Source of the DNA: Martinezella dioscoreae | GTDB taxonomy: Bacteria; Pseudomonadota; Alphaproteobacteria; Rhizobiales; Rhizobiaceae | Assembly: GCF_009176305.1 (NCBI RefSeq) | Contig: NZ_BLAJ01000017.1 | Coordinates: forward strand, 1-64,000 | DNA: 64,000 nt | Reading direction: 5' to 3' | Shown: piece by piece, positions 27,646 to 36,286 of the stretch | Layout: each line of letters opens with the position of its first letter | How positions within the stretch are numbered: the first letter of the stretch is position 1 | Made by a program: the position numbers and the translations under genes | The notes under the pieces: model-generated | What the model was told of the DNA's origin: nothing | The model's database searches: none | The model's input: the letters and a program-made list of their open reading frames with translations, nothing else

Positions 27646-28548
27646 CTATCCTCTCGGCGCGGTTGCTGGGTGCCTGGCGGGTGCTGATTTTTTGGTGGAT
27701 GGGGCCTGCTGCGCCCGCTGGCTCAGCCAGACGCTGCCGAGCACGATGACGATGCCGAACATCTGCATCGTGCTCAGCTGCTGGCCGAGCACGACCCACC
27801 CCAGGATCACCGCCGTTGTCGGACTGAGGAAGCCGAGCGGCGAGACCATCGAAGGCTCGAGCCGCGAGAGACCCCGAAACCAGAGAATATAGGTGAGTGC
27901 TGCGCCGATCAGCCCGAGATAGGCGAAGCCGAGAATGTTGGCGCCGGTCAGATGCGGCAGCGGTGGCTCAAGCAGCAGCGCCACCGGCAGCAACAGCATG
28001 CCGCCGGCCGTCAGCTGCCATGCCGTAAAGGTCAGCGGCGAGACATCGGGCCGCCAGCGGCGGCTGAGCACGGTTCCCGCCGCCATGGAGAAGGCACCGG
28101 CAATACCCGCAGCGATGCCGATCGGATCGAGCGTCGCATTCGGCGTCAGAATCAGCAGTGCGACACCGCCGATGCCGGCAATGGCGGCAACAATCGAAAG
28201 GCCGCGGATGGGCGATCCCAGCAGCAAGCGCGCCAGCACGATGACGATCAGCGGCTGGACTGCACCGACCGTCGCTGCCACACCACCGGGCAGGCGATAG
28301 GCCGAAATGAACAGCAGCCACCAAAAGACGGAGAAGTTCAGTGCGCCGAGGGCCAGCGTTTTCAACCACCAGATCCCGCGCGGCAGCCGCCGCACGATCA
28401 CAAGCAGCAGCAGCCCGGCCGGCAGGGCGCGCAGCATCGCGACCGTGAGGGGATAGCCCGCCGGCAGCAGTTGCGTCGTTACCAGATAGGTGCTGCCCCA
28501 GATCGCCGGCGCGATGGCGGTCAGCAACAGGTCGAGATTGCGGTTCAT
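27646..28548 (-). CDS. EamA/DMT-family transporter
   Basis: A 300-residue transporter of the drug/metabolite superfamily (YedA/RhaT-like), with ten helices in two EamA repeats. It begins LLLTAIAPAIWGSTYLVTTQ, the usual first-helix signature; the second repeat has AFSMAAGTVLSRRW and LSPTTAVILGWVVLGQ. The C-terminal tail is Ala/Pro/Lys-rich. It is divergent from a MarR-type regulator across an 81-base gap with two palindromic operators, which suggests induced export of a MarR ligand. The substrate is unknown. Confidence 0.9.
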   Translation of the reverse strand: MNRNLDLLLTAIAPAIWGSTYLVTTQLLPAGYPLTVAMLRALPAGLLLLVIVRRLPRGIWWLKTLALGALNFSVFWWLLFISAYRLPGGVAATVGAVQPLIVIVLARLLLGSPIRGLSIVAAIAGIGGVALLILTPNATLDPIGIAAGIAGAFSMAAGTVLSRRWRPDVSPLTFTAWQLTAGGMLLLPVALLLEPPLPHLTGANILGFAYLGLIGAALTYILWFRGLSRLEPSMVSPLGFLSPTTAVILGWVVLGQQLSTMQMFGIVIVLGSVWLSQRAQQAPSTKKSAPARHPATAPRG

Positions 28549-28564
28549 GATCTTGGCCTCAATT

Positions 28565-28608
28565 TATCTCGACCTCAAGATAACCTGAAATACCTTGACG
28601 TCAAGATA
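28565..28608. promoter_or_regulatory. Two palindromic operators, probable MarR-family binding sites
   Basis: TATCTCGACCTCAAGATA (28565-28582) and TACCTTGACGTCAAGATA (28591-28608) share the consensus TATCTTGAnnTCAAGATA. The second has a perfect 12-base palindromic core. They are spaced 26 bases start to start, and they lie between the divergent EamA and MarR genes, about 20 bases from each start codon. Confidence 0.7.
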
Positions 28609-28629
28609 AATTCATGGCGAAGTTCCGGC

Positions 28630-29118
28630 ATGGATCGCATCGACAAAATTCTCGCCCAGTGGCGCCGCGAACGACCGGATCTCGACACCACGGCCATGGG
28701 CCTGTTCGGGCGCTTGCGCAATCTCGCGCTCCATCTCTCGCGCGAGATGGAGAAGACCTTCGGCCGCTTCGGCCTGAACTCGGCAAATTTCGACATGCTG
28801 GCGACCCTGCGTCGCTCGGGCGAGCCTTATACTCTCTCCCCCAGCGACCTTATGGAGACGATGATGGTCTCGTCGGGCACGATGACCAATCGCATCGATC
28901 AGCTGGAGAGGGCCGGCCTCGTCGCTCGCAGCCAGAACCCAGATGATGGCCGCAGCTTCCTGATATCTCTGACGCCGAAAGGCTTCGAGCTTATCGATGC
29001 GGCGGTGACGGCGCATGTCGAAACACAGAAACGCCTGATCTCCACCCTTTCCGAAGGCGAACGCATGGCTCTTGACCGCCTGCTGCGCAATTATTTAGCC
29101 GACTTCGAATCTGATTGA
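28630..29118 (+). CDS. MarR-family transcriptional regulator
   Basis: A 162-residue winged-helix regulator. The wHTH core reads FDMLATLRRSGEPYTLSPSDL, then SSGTMTNRIDQLERAGLVAR and the wing DDGRSFLISLTPKG. The N-terminus begins MDRIDKILAQWRRERPDL and the ATG at 28630 gives the usual family length; the frame continues upstream without a start signal. It most likely represses itself and the divergent EamA gene. Its last 28 bases overlap the end of the convergent LysR gene. Confidence 0.93.
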   Translation: MDRIDKILAQWRRERPDLDTTAMGLFGRLRNLALHLSREMEKTFGRFGLNSANFDMLATLRRSGEPYTLSPSDLMETMMVSSGTMTNRIDQLERAGLVARSQNPDDGRSFLISLTPKGFELIDAAVTAHVETQKRLISTLSEGERMALDRLLRNYLADFESD

Positions 29119-30020
29119 TCGCTCCGACGCGATCCGGCGCAGACGTCGCGAATGCAGCCCCTCAGCCAGCGGTGCGCCGGGTCCGCATCCATGCGCGGAT
29201 GCCAGAGCAGCGAGATCGTCACATCGGATGTCGGCATCGGCAGCGCGAAACTATGCATGCCGACACGCAGATTGCCCGTATAGCGCTCCGGCACACTGAC
29301 GATCAGGTCGGAGGCGCGCGCCAAGGCCAGCGCCGCCGAGAAGCTGCCGACAATCGTTGCGATCTGCCGCGCCAGCCCCAGTTTCTCCAGCACCTCGTCG
29401 ATCTGACCCTTCTGCAGGCCACGCCGCGAAACGAGAATATGCCGGCCGGCGGCATAACGCTCCGGGGTGATCTCCCCCTCGCTCAAGGGATGCCCGCTTC
29501 GGACCACGCCGATGAAGCGATCATGAAACAGCGCCTGCGTCCTGAGCTCCGGACCGGTATCGTCTCCCACCACGCCGGTCTCGAAATCGATCGTGCCGTC
29601 GCGCAGAGGCATGCTGTCCTTGTCCAGCTTCTGAGTGAAGTAGAGCCGAACGCCAGGCGCCTGCTCGGCAATGCGTGCGATCAGTTCGGCGCCGAAATTC
29701 TCCACGAAGCCTTCGCGGGTGCGCAACGTGAAGATTCGAGCAAGCTGCTTCAGATCGAGGCTTTCGGCGGGCCGCAAGGTCGCTTCCGCCTCCTGAACAA
29801 GATGACCGACGCGCTCGCGTAGCTCCAGCGCCCGCGGTGTTGGCACCAGTCCGCGCCCAGCCCTGACCAACAATGGATCGCCCGTCGTCTCGCGCAGCCG
29901 CGCCAGCTGCCTACTCATGGCGGACGGGCTCAATCGCAATCGCCGGGCGGCGCGCGCGACGCTGCCCTCGGCAAGCAGGACATTGAGAGTGGCGAGCAGG
30001 TTGAGATCAGGCGTGGACAT
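29091..30020 (-). CDS. LysR-family transcriptional regulator
   Basis: A 309-residue LysR-type regulator. The HTH spans about residues 5-62 (LNLLATLNVLLAEGSVARAARRL, then SPSAMSRQLARLRETTGDPLL), followed by a ligand-binding domain of the NodD/SyrM/LeuO-like subgroup type. It is divergent from the MFS gene at 30158, which is the probable target. Its 3' end overlaps the 3' end of the MarR gene by 28 bases. Confidence 0.92.
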   Translation of the reverse strand: MSTPDLNLLATLNVLLAEGSVARAARRLRLSPSAMSRQLARLRETTGDPLLVRAGRGLVPTPRALELRERVGHLVQEAEATLRPAESLDLKQLARIFTLRTREGFVENFGAELIARIAEQAPGVRLYFTQKLDKDSMPLRDGTIDFETGVVGDDTGPELRTQALFHDRFIGVVRSGHPLSEGEITPERYAAGRHILVSRRGLQKGQIDEVLEKLGLARQIATIVGSFSAALALARASDLIVSVPERYTGNLRVGMHSFALPMPTSDVTISLLWHPRMDADPAHRWLRGCIRDVCAGSRRSDQSDSKSAK

Positions 30021-30061
30021 GATGCGACCATAACATGGTTTTCTTGATGCATAGCGTCAAA

Positions 30062-30078
30062 TGCACTGATCAAGTGCA
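30062..30078. promoter_or_regulatory. Inverted repeat in LysR-MFS intergenic region
   Basis: TGCACT (30062-30067) and AGTGCA (30073-30078) are separated by five bases. The site lies in the 137-base divergent region, 42 bases from the LysR start, where a LysR protein would be expected to bind. A second tgca half-site lies just upstream. Confidence 0.4.
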
Positions 30079-30157
30079 AATGCTGCGTATTCCGCCATAT
30101 CATGCCGAGAGCTACCTTTCTGCCGGAAGTTTTATTACGTCACTAGAAATGGAGCTC

Positions 30158-31612
30158 ATGTTGCAGCCAATCATTGAAGATCCGGACAAAGCCGGCCACA
30201 CAAAGTCCACATCCTGCATCCGCTGGGCCCTTACCAGCCTATCGCTGTCCATGCTGATGCCTTCGCTCGATACCAGCATTGCCAATGTCGGGTTGCCAAC
30301 GCTCGCCCAGGCATTCGGCGCCTCCTTTCAGCAGGTGCAGTGGATCGTGCTTGCCTATCTGCTTGCCATCTCCACGCTGATCGTCAGCGTCGGACGGCTG
30401 GGTGACATTTTCGGCAGGCGGCGCCTGCTGCTGATCGGTATCAGCCTTTTCACCCTCGCCTCGCTCTTCTGCGGCATTGCGCCGACACTCTGGCTATTGC
30501 TCGCCGCCAGAGGTCTGCAAGGTCTCGGCGCCGCCATGATGATGGCGCTCACTGTCGCGATGGTCGGTGAAACCGTGCCGAAAGAGCGCACAGGCAGCGC
30601 CATGGGCCTGCTCGGCACAATGTCTGCGATCGGCACTACGCTCGGCCCGTCGCTCGGTGGCATCTTGATCGCCAGCCTCGGCTGGGAAACCATCTTCCTT
30701 GTCAACGTGCCGCTCGGGATCGTGAATTTCCTGCTCGCTGCGCTTTTCCTGCCAACTGAGCGGCAAAACAGCAAAAGAGCTCAGGGACGCCCGGACGAAA
30801 TCGGCACTTTTCTGCTGGCTCTGACGCTGGCTGCCTATGCGCTGGCAATGACGATCGGGCATGGAAGCTTTGGCGCTTTGAATATCGGCCTGCTGTTGGC
30901 CGCAGCTTCAGGCATCGCCCTGTTTGCCTTCACCGAAACGAAGGTAAAGTCGCCGCTGCTGCGCCTTTCTATGTTCCGCGATCCTAAGCTCAGCACGGGT
31001 CTTGTCATGAGCACCCTCGTTTCCACCGTCATCATGACGACGCTGGTGGTCGGGCCTTTCTATCTCTCCCGCGCTCTCGGCTTCGATGCGGCCCAGGTCG
31101 GCGCCATCATGTCCGTCGGCCCGCTGGTGTCAGCGCTGACGGGAGTGCCGGCCGGTCGCATCGTCGATCGCTTCGGCGGCCACCGCATGACTATGACAGG
31201 TCTTGTGGGCATGATCATCGGCCTGGTCCTGATGGCAGCACTGCAAGGCAGATTCGGAGCCGCTGGCTATATCGGGCCGCTGGTCATCATCACCTCCAGC
31301 TACGCGATGTTTCAGGCATCCAACAACACCGCGATCATGAAGGGCATAGGCTCCGAGCAACGCGGCGTCGTTTCAGGCATGCTGAGCCTGTCGCGAAACC
31401 TCGGGCTGATAACGGGCGCGTCTGTCATGGGCGCCATCTTCACACTAGGATCGGGAACGAGCGATATTATCACAGCACGCCCGGAGGCCATTGCAACAGG
31501 CATGCAGATCACCTTTGTGGTCGGCGCCCTGCTGATCGTCGCGACGCTGGCCATCGCCGTCACAGGCATGGCACGTTCAAGGCGTGGCGCCCTTGCGCAA
31601 GAGGTCTCGTGA
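30158..31612 (+). CDS. MFS transporter, DHA2 (EmrB/QacA-like) drug efflux family
   Basis: A 14-helix major-facilitator pump of about 484 residues. The first helix region has LMPSLDTSIANVGLPTLAQAF, motif C-type, and loop 2-3 has motif A GRLGDIFGRRRLL. The antiporter motif GLGAAMMMALTVAMVGE follows. I chose the ATG at 30158 (ggag just upstream); an ATG at 30149 adds three residues. It is divergent from a LysR gene, probably its regulator. Proton-driven export of hydrophobic compounds is inferred from the family. Confidence 0.9.
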   Translation: MLQPIIEDPDKAGHTKSTSCIRWALTSLSLSMLMPSLDTSIANVGLPTLAQAFGASFQQVQWIVLAYLLAISTLIVSVGRLGDIFGRRRLLLIGISLFTLASLFCGIAPTLWLLLAARGLQGLGAAMMMALTVAMVGETVPKERTGSAMGLLGTMSAIGTTLGPSLGGILIASLGWETIFLVNVPLGIVNFLLAALFLPTERQNSKRAQGRPDEIGTFLLALTLAAYALAMTIGHGSFGALNIGLLLAAASGIALFAFTETKVKSPLLRLSMFRDPKLSTGLVMSTLVSTVIMTTLVVGPFYLSRALGFDAAQVGAIMSVGPLVSALTGVPAGRIVDRFGGHRMTMTGLVGMIIGLVLMAALQGRFGAAGYIGPLVIITSSYAMFQASNNTAIMKGIGSEQRGVVSGMLSLSRNLGLITGASVMGAIFTLGSGTSDIITARPEAIATGMQITFVVGALLIVATLAIAVTGMARSRRGALAQEVS

Positions 31613-31654
31613 GAATGAGCCGAGAGGATGGCGGAGGATAATCCCGCCATCCGG

Positions 31655-32551
31655 TCACACCGGTCCGTGGCCGCCGAATTGCGCCGAAACGAAATCGAGA
31701 AAGCTGCGGAGCTTCGGCGTGATGCGGCGATCCGGCGCATAGAGAACATGCAGCTGGCGCGTCGGCACGCTGTACCCGGGCAAAAGCGGCACCAGTGCTC
31801 CGGTTTCCAGGCTCGACTGAATGAGTTCGGACGACTGCAGAACGATACCGAGCCCTGCCAGCGCGGCTTTCAGCAGCGCCTCACCATTGTCGATCATCAG
31901 CCGGCCGGAAATCGGAACGCTCACATTCCCCTGTGGTCCTTCAAAATCCCAATGAGTCCTCAACATTGTATGCGAGAAGATCAGGCACTCATGATTTCGG
32001 AGATCGTTCGGTGTGGAGGGGGTGCCGTGGGCGCGCAGATAGCTCGGCGCAGCACAGATCACCAGGCGATAAGGCCCTAGACGGCGGGCGATCAATCCGC
32101 TGTCAGCGAGCTCACCGATTCGAAAGACCGCGTCATAGCCCTCGTCGATTAGATCCACCATGCGGTTCGTCAGCGACAGATCGATAGAAACTTCCGGATT
32201 CGCACTCAGATATTTCGGAAGCACCGGCGCGAGCGCATGGATACCGAAGGTGACCGGGGCATTGACCCTCAGCTTGCCGCGCGGCACGGCCCGGGTTTCC
32301 GCCGCCAACGCCTCCGCTGCCTCGACTTCTGCCAGAATATTGCGCGAGCGCTCGTAAAACTGGCTGCCGACCTCCGTCAGGTGCTGACGGCGCGTGGTGC
32401 GGTGGAGAAGCCGAACACCAAGATGTTGTTCGAGAAATTGTACATGTTTGCCGACAAGCTGCGGCGACATGTTCAAGGCCTCTGCCGCGGCGCTGAACGA
32501 GCCGAGCTCGACTGCCTTGACGAAGATGCTCATGCCGGACAAACGATCCAT
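31655..32551 (-). CDS. LysR-family transcriptional regulator
   Basis: A 298-residue LysR regulator of the common AaeR/DmlR-like group. HTH: MDRLSGMSIFVKAVELGSFS, then SPQLVGKHVQFLEQHLGVRLLHR. The effector domain continues PRGKLRVNAPVTFGIHALAP. I chose the ATG at 32551 (MDRLSGM), the family N-terminus. It is divergent from the NADP-binding oxidoreductase gene across a 99-base AT-rich region with atcgatatatctagat, so it probably controls that gene. Confidence 0.93.
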   Translation of the reverse strand: MDRLSGMSIFVKAVELGSFSAAAEALNMSPQLVGKHVQFLEQHLGVRLLHRTTRRQHLTEVGSQFYERSRNILAEVEAAEALAAETRAVPRGKLRVNAPVTFGIHALAPVLPKYLSANPEVSIDLSLTNRMVDLIDEGYDAVFRIGELADSGLIARRLGPYRLVICAAPSYLRAHGTPSTPNDLRNHECLIFSHTMLRTHWDFEGPQGNVSVPISGRLMIDNGEALLKAALAGLGIVLQSSELIQSSLETGALVPLLPGYSVPTRQLHVLYAPDRRITPKLRSFLDFVSAQFGGHGPV

Positions 32552-32650
32552 TAGAAACAATCCATTTCAAGTATCGATATATCTAGATCATTTATCTGAA
32601 TATGGATATAATTTTATGTGTTTGTCAGTCACAACAAGGAGCTGACGAAC

Positions 32651-33277
32651 ATGAAAATCGCTGTCATTGGTACCGGAAATATGGGGGCGGGACTGGCTCG
32701 TCTGCTGACCCAAGCAGGGTCTGACGTGGTCATTGGCCATCGCGATCCCGCAAAGGCAGCAGCCTTTGCCGCCGAACTGGGCGCTGGCGTCGAAGCGGGC
32801 GGAGTTGCCGCCGCTATCAAGCTTGCCGATATCGTCATACTGGCGCTGCCCTATAGCGTTATCGCGGAAACGCTGAAGGAAGCCGGAAATCTCAAGGGCA
32901 AGGTGCTGATCGATATCAGCAATCCCGTCACCGCAGATTTCAGCGGCCTCGTCGTCGGGCACTCGAGTTCGGCCGCCGAAGAAATCCAGGCGCTTGCGCC
33001 CGAGGCGACGGTGGTGAAGGCTTTTAATACAATTTTCGCACCGCTGCTGCCCGCCGAAGGACGTAACGGCAAGGTGCTGCAGGTCCTCATTGCCGGAGAC
33101 GACGAGAAGGCCAAGCGCGCCGTATCCAGCCTCGTCAAATCCATCGGCTTCGAGCCGGTCGACGCGGGTCCGCTCCGCAATGCCCGTTTCATCGAACCGA
33201 TCGGCGAGATGAACATCCACTTCGGCTTCTTCCTCGGCAAAGGTCCGACGGTGGCACCGGCCTGGGTCCAGCTCTGA
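32651..33277 (+). CDS. NAD(P)-binding oxidoreductase, F420-dependent NADP reductase-like
   Basis: A 208-residue Rossmann-fold protein of the F420H2:NADP oxidoreductase (NpdG-like) family. The nucleotide motif is MKIAVIGTGNMGAGLARLL, with GHRDPAKA as the NADP phosphate-binding loop. Later segments VKAFNTIFAPLLPAEGR and NARFIEPIGEMNIHFGF are family-typical. Rhizobia are not known to make F420, so an NADPH-linked reductase role is more likely. I chose the ATG at 32651 with aggag nine bases upstream. It is divergent from its probable LysR regulator. Confidence 0.88.
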   Translation: MKIAVIGTGNMGAGLARLLTQAGSDVVIGHRDPAKAAAFAAELGAGVEAGGVAAAIKLADIVILALPYSVIAETLKEAGNLKGKVLIDISNPVTADFSGLVVGHSSSAAEEIQALAPEATVVKAFNTIFAPLLPAEGRNGKVLQVLIAGDDEKAKRAVSSLVKSIGFEPVDAGPLRNARFIEPIGEMNIHFGFFLGKGPTVAPAWVQL

Positions 33278-33288
33278 CGGCACTCAGG

Positions 33289-33402
33289 ACTCTAAAGCGC
33301 GTCGCGCGATCTTTCAGAGTCGTTTCCCACGCTTTAGGTCTTTGATTTTGTGCATGTCGTTGTCGCAAAACCGCCGCGCACTTTTGCGCGACATGCTTTA
33401 GG
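33289..33402. repeat. Two-module palindromic intergenic element
   Basis: Module 1 (33290-33338) has CTAAAGCG/CGCTTTAG arms around gcgcgatctttcagagtc. Module 2 (33350-33400) has GCATGTCG/CGACATGC arms around the core gcaaaaccgccgcgcactttt. It lies downstream of the oxidoreductase gene. Confidence 0.75.
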
Positions 33403-33438
33403 ATGAAAAAAGGGCTCGGAGCCTTCACTCCGAGCCCC
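33403..33438 (-). terminator. Rho-independent terminator of the aldo/keto reductase gene
   Basis: gggctcggag (33412-33421) pairs perfectly with ctccgagccc (33428-33437). Read on the minus strand it is followed by cttttttcat. Confidence 0.88.
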
Positions 33439-33465
33439 TTTGCATAAGCGGATCGCAACCTGCGA

Positions 33466-34296
33466 TCAGAAACTCGCCGTCAGCGGGTCCGGGCCGATGC
33501 GGCCACTGGCCGAATCGAGCTTGGCCATCTCGGCCAGGTCTTCGCCGTCGAGCTTGAAATCGAAAACCTTGAAGTTCTCCTCGATGCGGCTCGGCGTCAC
33601 CGATTTCGGGATGACGATCAGGCCGTTGTCGATATGCCAGCGGATGATGATCTGCGCTGGCGTGCGGCCATGTTTGGCGGCGACCTTGCCGATGGCGGCG
33701 TTGGTGAGAAGCTTGCCCTGGCCGAGCGGGCTCCAGGATTCTGTCTTGATGCCGAGCTTGTCGTGAACGGCACGCAGTTCCTTCTGCTGGAAGGTGGGAT
33801 GCAGCTCGATCTGATTCAGCACAGGCGTCACGCCGGTCTCGCCGATGATACGTTCGAGATGCGCGGCGGCAAAATTGGAAACGCCGATCGAACGGGCGCG
33901 GCCTTCTTCCTTCAGGCGCACGAAAGCCTTCCAGGTGTCGAGGTAACGGTTGCGGTGCGGCGACGGCCAATGGATCAGGTAGAGATCGACATAATCGGTG
34001 CCGAGCCGCTTCAGGCTTTCGTCGAAGGCCTTCAGCGTGGAATCGAAGCCCTGCGCCTCGTTCCAGAGCTTGGTTGTGAGATAGATATCCTCACGGGCGA
34101 CGCCGGACTGGCGCATGCCTTCGCCGACCCCATCCTCGTTGGCATAGATGGCTGCGGTATCGACATGGCGATAGCCGGCTTTCAAAGCCGTGCTGACGGC
34201 CATCGGCGCAACATTCTCCGGCGTTTGCCAGACGCCGAGGCCGACCTGCGGAATGGAATGGCCGTCATTGAACGTGATTGTCGGTTGCGTGGTCAC
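33466..34296 (-). CDS. Aldo/keto reductase (2,5-diketo-D-gluconate reductase-like)
   Basis: A 276-residue NADPH-dependent AKR. The catalytic tetrad is visible: Asp and Tyr in YRHVDTAAIYANE, Lys in TTKLWNEAQ, His in LIHWPSP. The IGVSNFAAAHLE and IPKSVTPSRIEEN stretches are AKR signatures, the latter binding the NADP phosphate. It starts at a GTG (34296) with ggag seven bases upstream. It has its own terminator and stands alone. The physiological substrate is unknown. Confidence 0.92.
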   Translation of the reverse strand: MTTQPTITFNDGHSIPQVGLGVWQTPENVAPMAVSTALKAGYRHVDTAAIYANEDGVGEGMRQSGVAREDIYLTTKLWNEAQGFDSTLKAFDESLKRLGTDYVDLYLIHWPSPHRNRYLDTWKAFVRLKEEGRARSIGVSNFAAAHLERIIGETGVTPVLNQIELHPTFQQKELRAVHDKLGIKTESWSPLGQGKLLTNAAIGKVAAKHGRTPAQIIIRWHIDNGLIVIPKSVTPSRIEENFKVFDFKLDGEDLAEMAKLDSASGRIGPDPLTASF

Positions 34297-34439
34297 GATA
34301 AGTCTCCAAAGGATGATAAGTGGGTGGAGTGAAGGCGTGATTTAAATTCTGAAAGGAAAGGGCCGGCCTGGTCCGCACAGGCGACCGGTCGAAATCCCAT
34401 ATAGTGGAGAATATCGGGATGTTAACCCCGGGCGACCTT

Positions 34440-34988
34440 TCAGACAACCCGGACCGTCATACCTCTTCGCAATGATGGCAGGATGCGCTTCATGTCGCGC
34501 AGGCTGACCGCGATGCACCCGGCCGTCGGCTCATATCCCGGCCTGATCAGGTGAAAGAAGATCGCCGAGCCGCGGTTGCGCCTGCGAGAGCTCACATTCC
34601 AGTCGAGCACCAGGCAGACGTCGTAGAGGCCGTCGCCTCGCCGCAATTCCTCATGGCTCGGCCCGAAGGGAGCCTTCACCAGCCTGTTGTAGTTGGGATC
34701 GCCGGGCTGGTCGCACCAGAGCATATCCTCCCGGATATGCCGCATCGGCAGCGCCGTCCGCAAAAAGCGGACCCGATCGCCGCGCGTGAAGCCGTGAAGC
34801 AACTTCATATCCGCAATTGGCGTCGCGCCGTCGCCCTCTCGCTTCAATATGCTGCGCCCGGATCTGCCGATCGCCGCCGGTACCGTCATGCTCCCCACCT
34901 GTACCAGCGCCCGCGTTTTCTTACCCGGCGCAGGACGCACGACGATTGTCGAAGCGGTCCGCCCTGCCCCCGCCCTTGTCTTTTGCAT
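34440..34988 (-). CDS. L,D-transpeptidase (YkuD) family protein
   Basis: A YkuD-domain protein of about 182 residues. The catalytic region HLIRPGYEPTAGCIAVSLRDM contains the family's His and the Cys nucleophile (GC). No signal peptide is clear: the N-terminus is basic (QKTRAGAGRTAST), so export is uncertain. Family members crosslink peptidoglycan or attach lipoproteins, but short forms like this are uncharacterised. I chose the ATG at 34988 with gagg upstream; an ATG at 35024 adds twelve residues. Confidence 0.82.
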   Translation of the reverse strand: MQKTRAGAGRTASTIVVRPAPGKKTRALVQVGSMTVPAAIGRSGRSILKREGDGATPIADMKLLHGFTRGDRVRFLRTALPMRHIREDMLWCDQPGDPNYNRLVKAPFGPSHEELRRGDGLYDVCLVLDWNVSSRRRNRGSAIFFHLIRPGYEPTAGCIAVSLRDMKRILPSLRRGMTVRVV

Positions 34989-35136
34989 TTTCCTCACATG
35001 TTTTTGCTTTGCGCGTGATTTCATTTGAAATCATAGCAGTTTCAACCAAACGACCAAGCCTGAGCCGCGTCGCGACTTGCTAAAAATGCAATTTGGCGTA
35101 GGACTTAAGTGGGATTAGAACGAGGACCCGAACGGC

Positions 35137-35820
35137 ATGACCGCACGCACCATTCTCCTGGTGGACGATGATAACGACCTGCGTGAAATGTTGGTCGAGC
35201 AATTATCGCTTTACGAGGAATTCAACGTCCTGCAGGAGGCGACCGCCGGAAAAGGCGTGCAGACCGCGCGCACCGTACCCGTCGATCTCCTCATCATGGA
35301 TGTCGGCCTGCCCGATATGGATGGCCGCGAAGCCGTGAAGCTGCTGCGCAAGAACGGCTTCAAGGCGCCGATCATCATGCTGACGGGGCATGACACGGAT
35401 TCCGACACTATCCTCGGGCTTGAAGCCGGCGCCAACGACTATGTGACGAAGCCCTTCCGCTTCGCCGTCCTGCTCGCCCGCATCCGCGCACAATTGCGCC
35501 AGCACGAGCAGAGCGAGGATGCGACCTTCACGGTGGGACGCTACCTCTTCAAGCCAAGCCAGAAGCTGCTCACCACGGAAGACGGACAAAAGATCCGGCT
35601 CACCGAAAAGGAAGCCGCCATTATCCGGTATCTCTATCGCGCCGACCAGAAGGTCGTGACCCGCGATATCCTTCTCGAAGAGGTCTGGGGCTACAATTCC
35701 GGCGTGACCACCCATACGCTCGAAACCCACGTCTACCGCCTTCGCCAGAAGATCGAGCGCGATCCCTCCAACGCCGAAATCCTTGTCACGGAAAACGGCG
35801 GCTACAAGATCATTCCATAG
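35137..35820 (+). CDS. OmpR-family response regulator
   Basis: A 227-residue two-domain regulator. The receiver starts ILLVDDDNDLREMLVEQL, with the phosphoacceptor Asp in LLIMDVGLPDMDG (about residue 53) and the conserved Lys in VTKPFRF. The C-terminal winged helix (about 130-227) includes TRDILLEEVWGYNSGVTTHT and ENGGYKIIP. A cgagga site precedes the ATG. A cyclic-nucleotide-binding gene follows seven bases later. No histidine kinase gene is adjacent. Confidence 0.93.
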   Translation: MTARTILLVDDDNDLREMLVEQLSLYEEFNVLQEATAGKGVQTARTVPVDLLIMDVGLPDMDGREAVKLLRKNGFKAPIIMLTGHDTDSDTILGLEAGANDYVTKPFRFAVLLARIRAQLRQHEQSEDATFTVGRYLFKPSQKLLTTEDGQKIRLTEKEAAIIRYLYRADQKVVTRDILLEEVWGYNSGVTTHTLETHVYRLRQKIERDPSNAEILVTENGGYKIIP

Positions 35821-35827
35821 GCGATCG

Positions 35828-36283
35828 ATGGCGCTGAACGACGATATCCGACTGCTGTCGCAACTGCCGCTGTTTCACGGCATGGGCGATGAGCCGTTGC
35901 GGCTGATCGCCTTCGGCGCCGACCGCCGCCATGTGAATGAGGGCCAGACGCTGTTCCGGGAAAAATCGCCCGCTGAATGCGCCTATGTCATCACGCGCGG
36001 CAGTTTCGAGCTCAGCACCATCGATGCAAACGGCCAGACACAGGTGGAAGCGGTGGTCCAGGCAGGCACCATGCTTTCGGAACTGGCGATGGTGACCTTG
36101 GTAGAGCGGAAATACACGGCCGTTGCCGCCGAAGAATCCGACGTGATCCGCATCACCCGCGCCCTCTTTCACCGCTTGATCGAGGAATATCCAGACGCCG
36201 GCCTGCTGATCCAGAACCGTATCCGCGAAAACTTCGCCGCCCTTGCCAGGCAGGCAGCCGCAATGCTCGGCCGCTTCTCCTGA
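35828..36283 (+). CDS. Cyclic nucleotide-binding domain protein
   Basis: A 151-residue single cNMP-binding domain protein (CRP-like beta-barrel) without a DNA-binding domain. LPLFHGMGDEPLRLIAFGA begins the domain; the phosphate-binding cassette region is VVQAGTMLSELAMVTLVERKYTAVAAEE, where the typical Arg is not obvious at the usual place. It is seven bases downstream of the response regulator, so the two are probably one operon and may act in one pathway. The ligand is unknown. Confidence 0.88.
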   Translation: MALNDDIRLLSQLPLFHGMGDEPLRLIAFGADRRHVNEGQTLFREKSPAECAYVITRGSFELSTIDANGQTQVEAVVQAGTMLSELAMVTLVERKYTAVAAEESDVIRITRALFHRLIEEYPDAGLLIQNRIRENFAALARQAAAMLGRFS

Positions 36284-36286
36284 CAG

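Noticed and set aside
32651..33277. True F420-dependent enzyme
   Set aside because: Only the NADP-binding fold can be seen and F420 synthesis is not expected in this lineage, so I do not claim F420 use.
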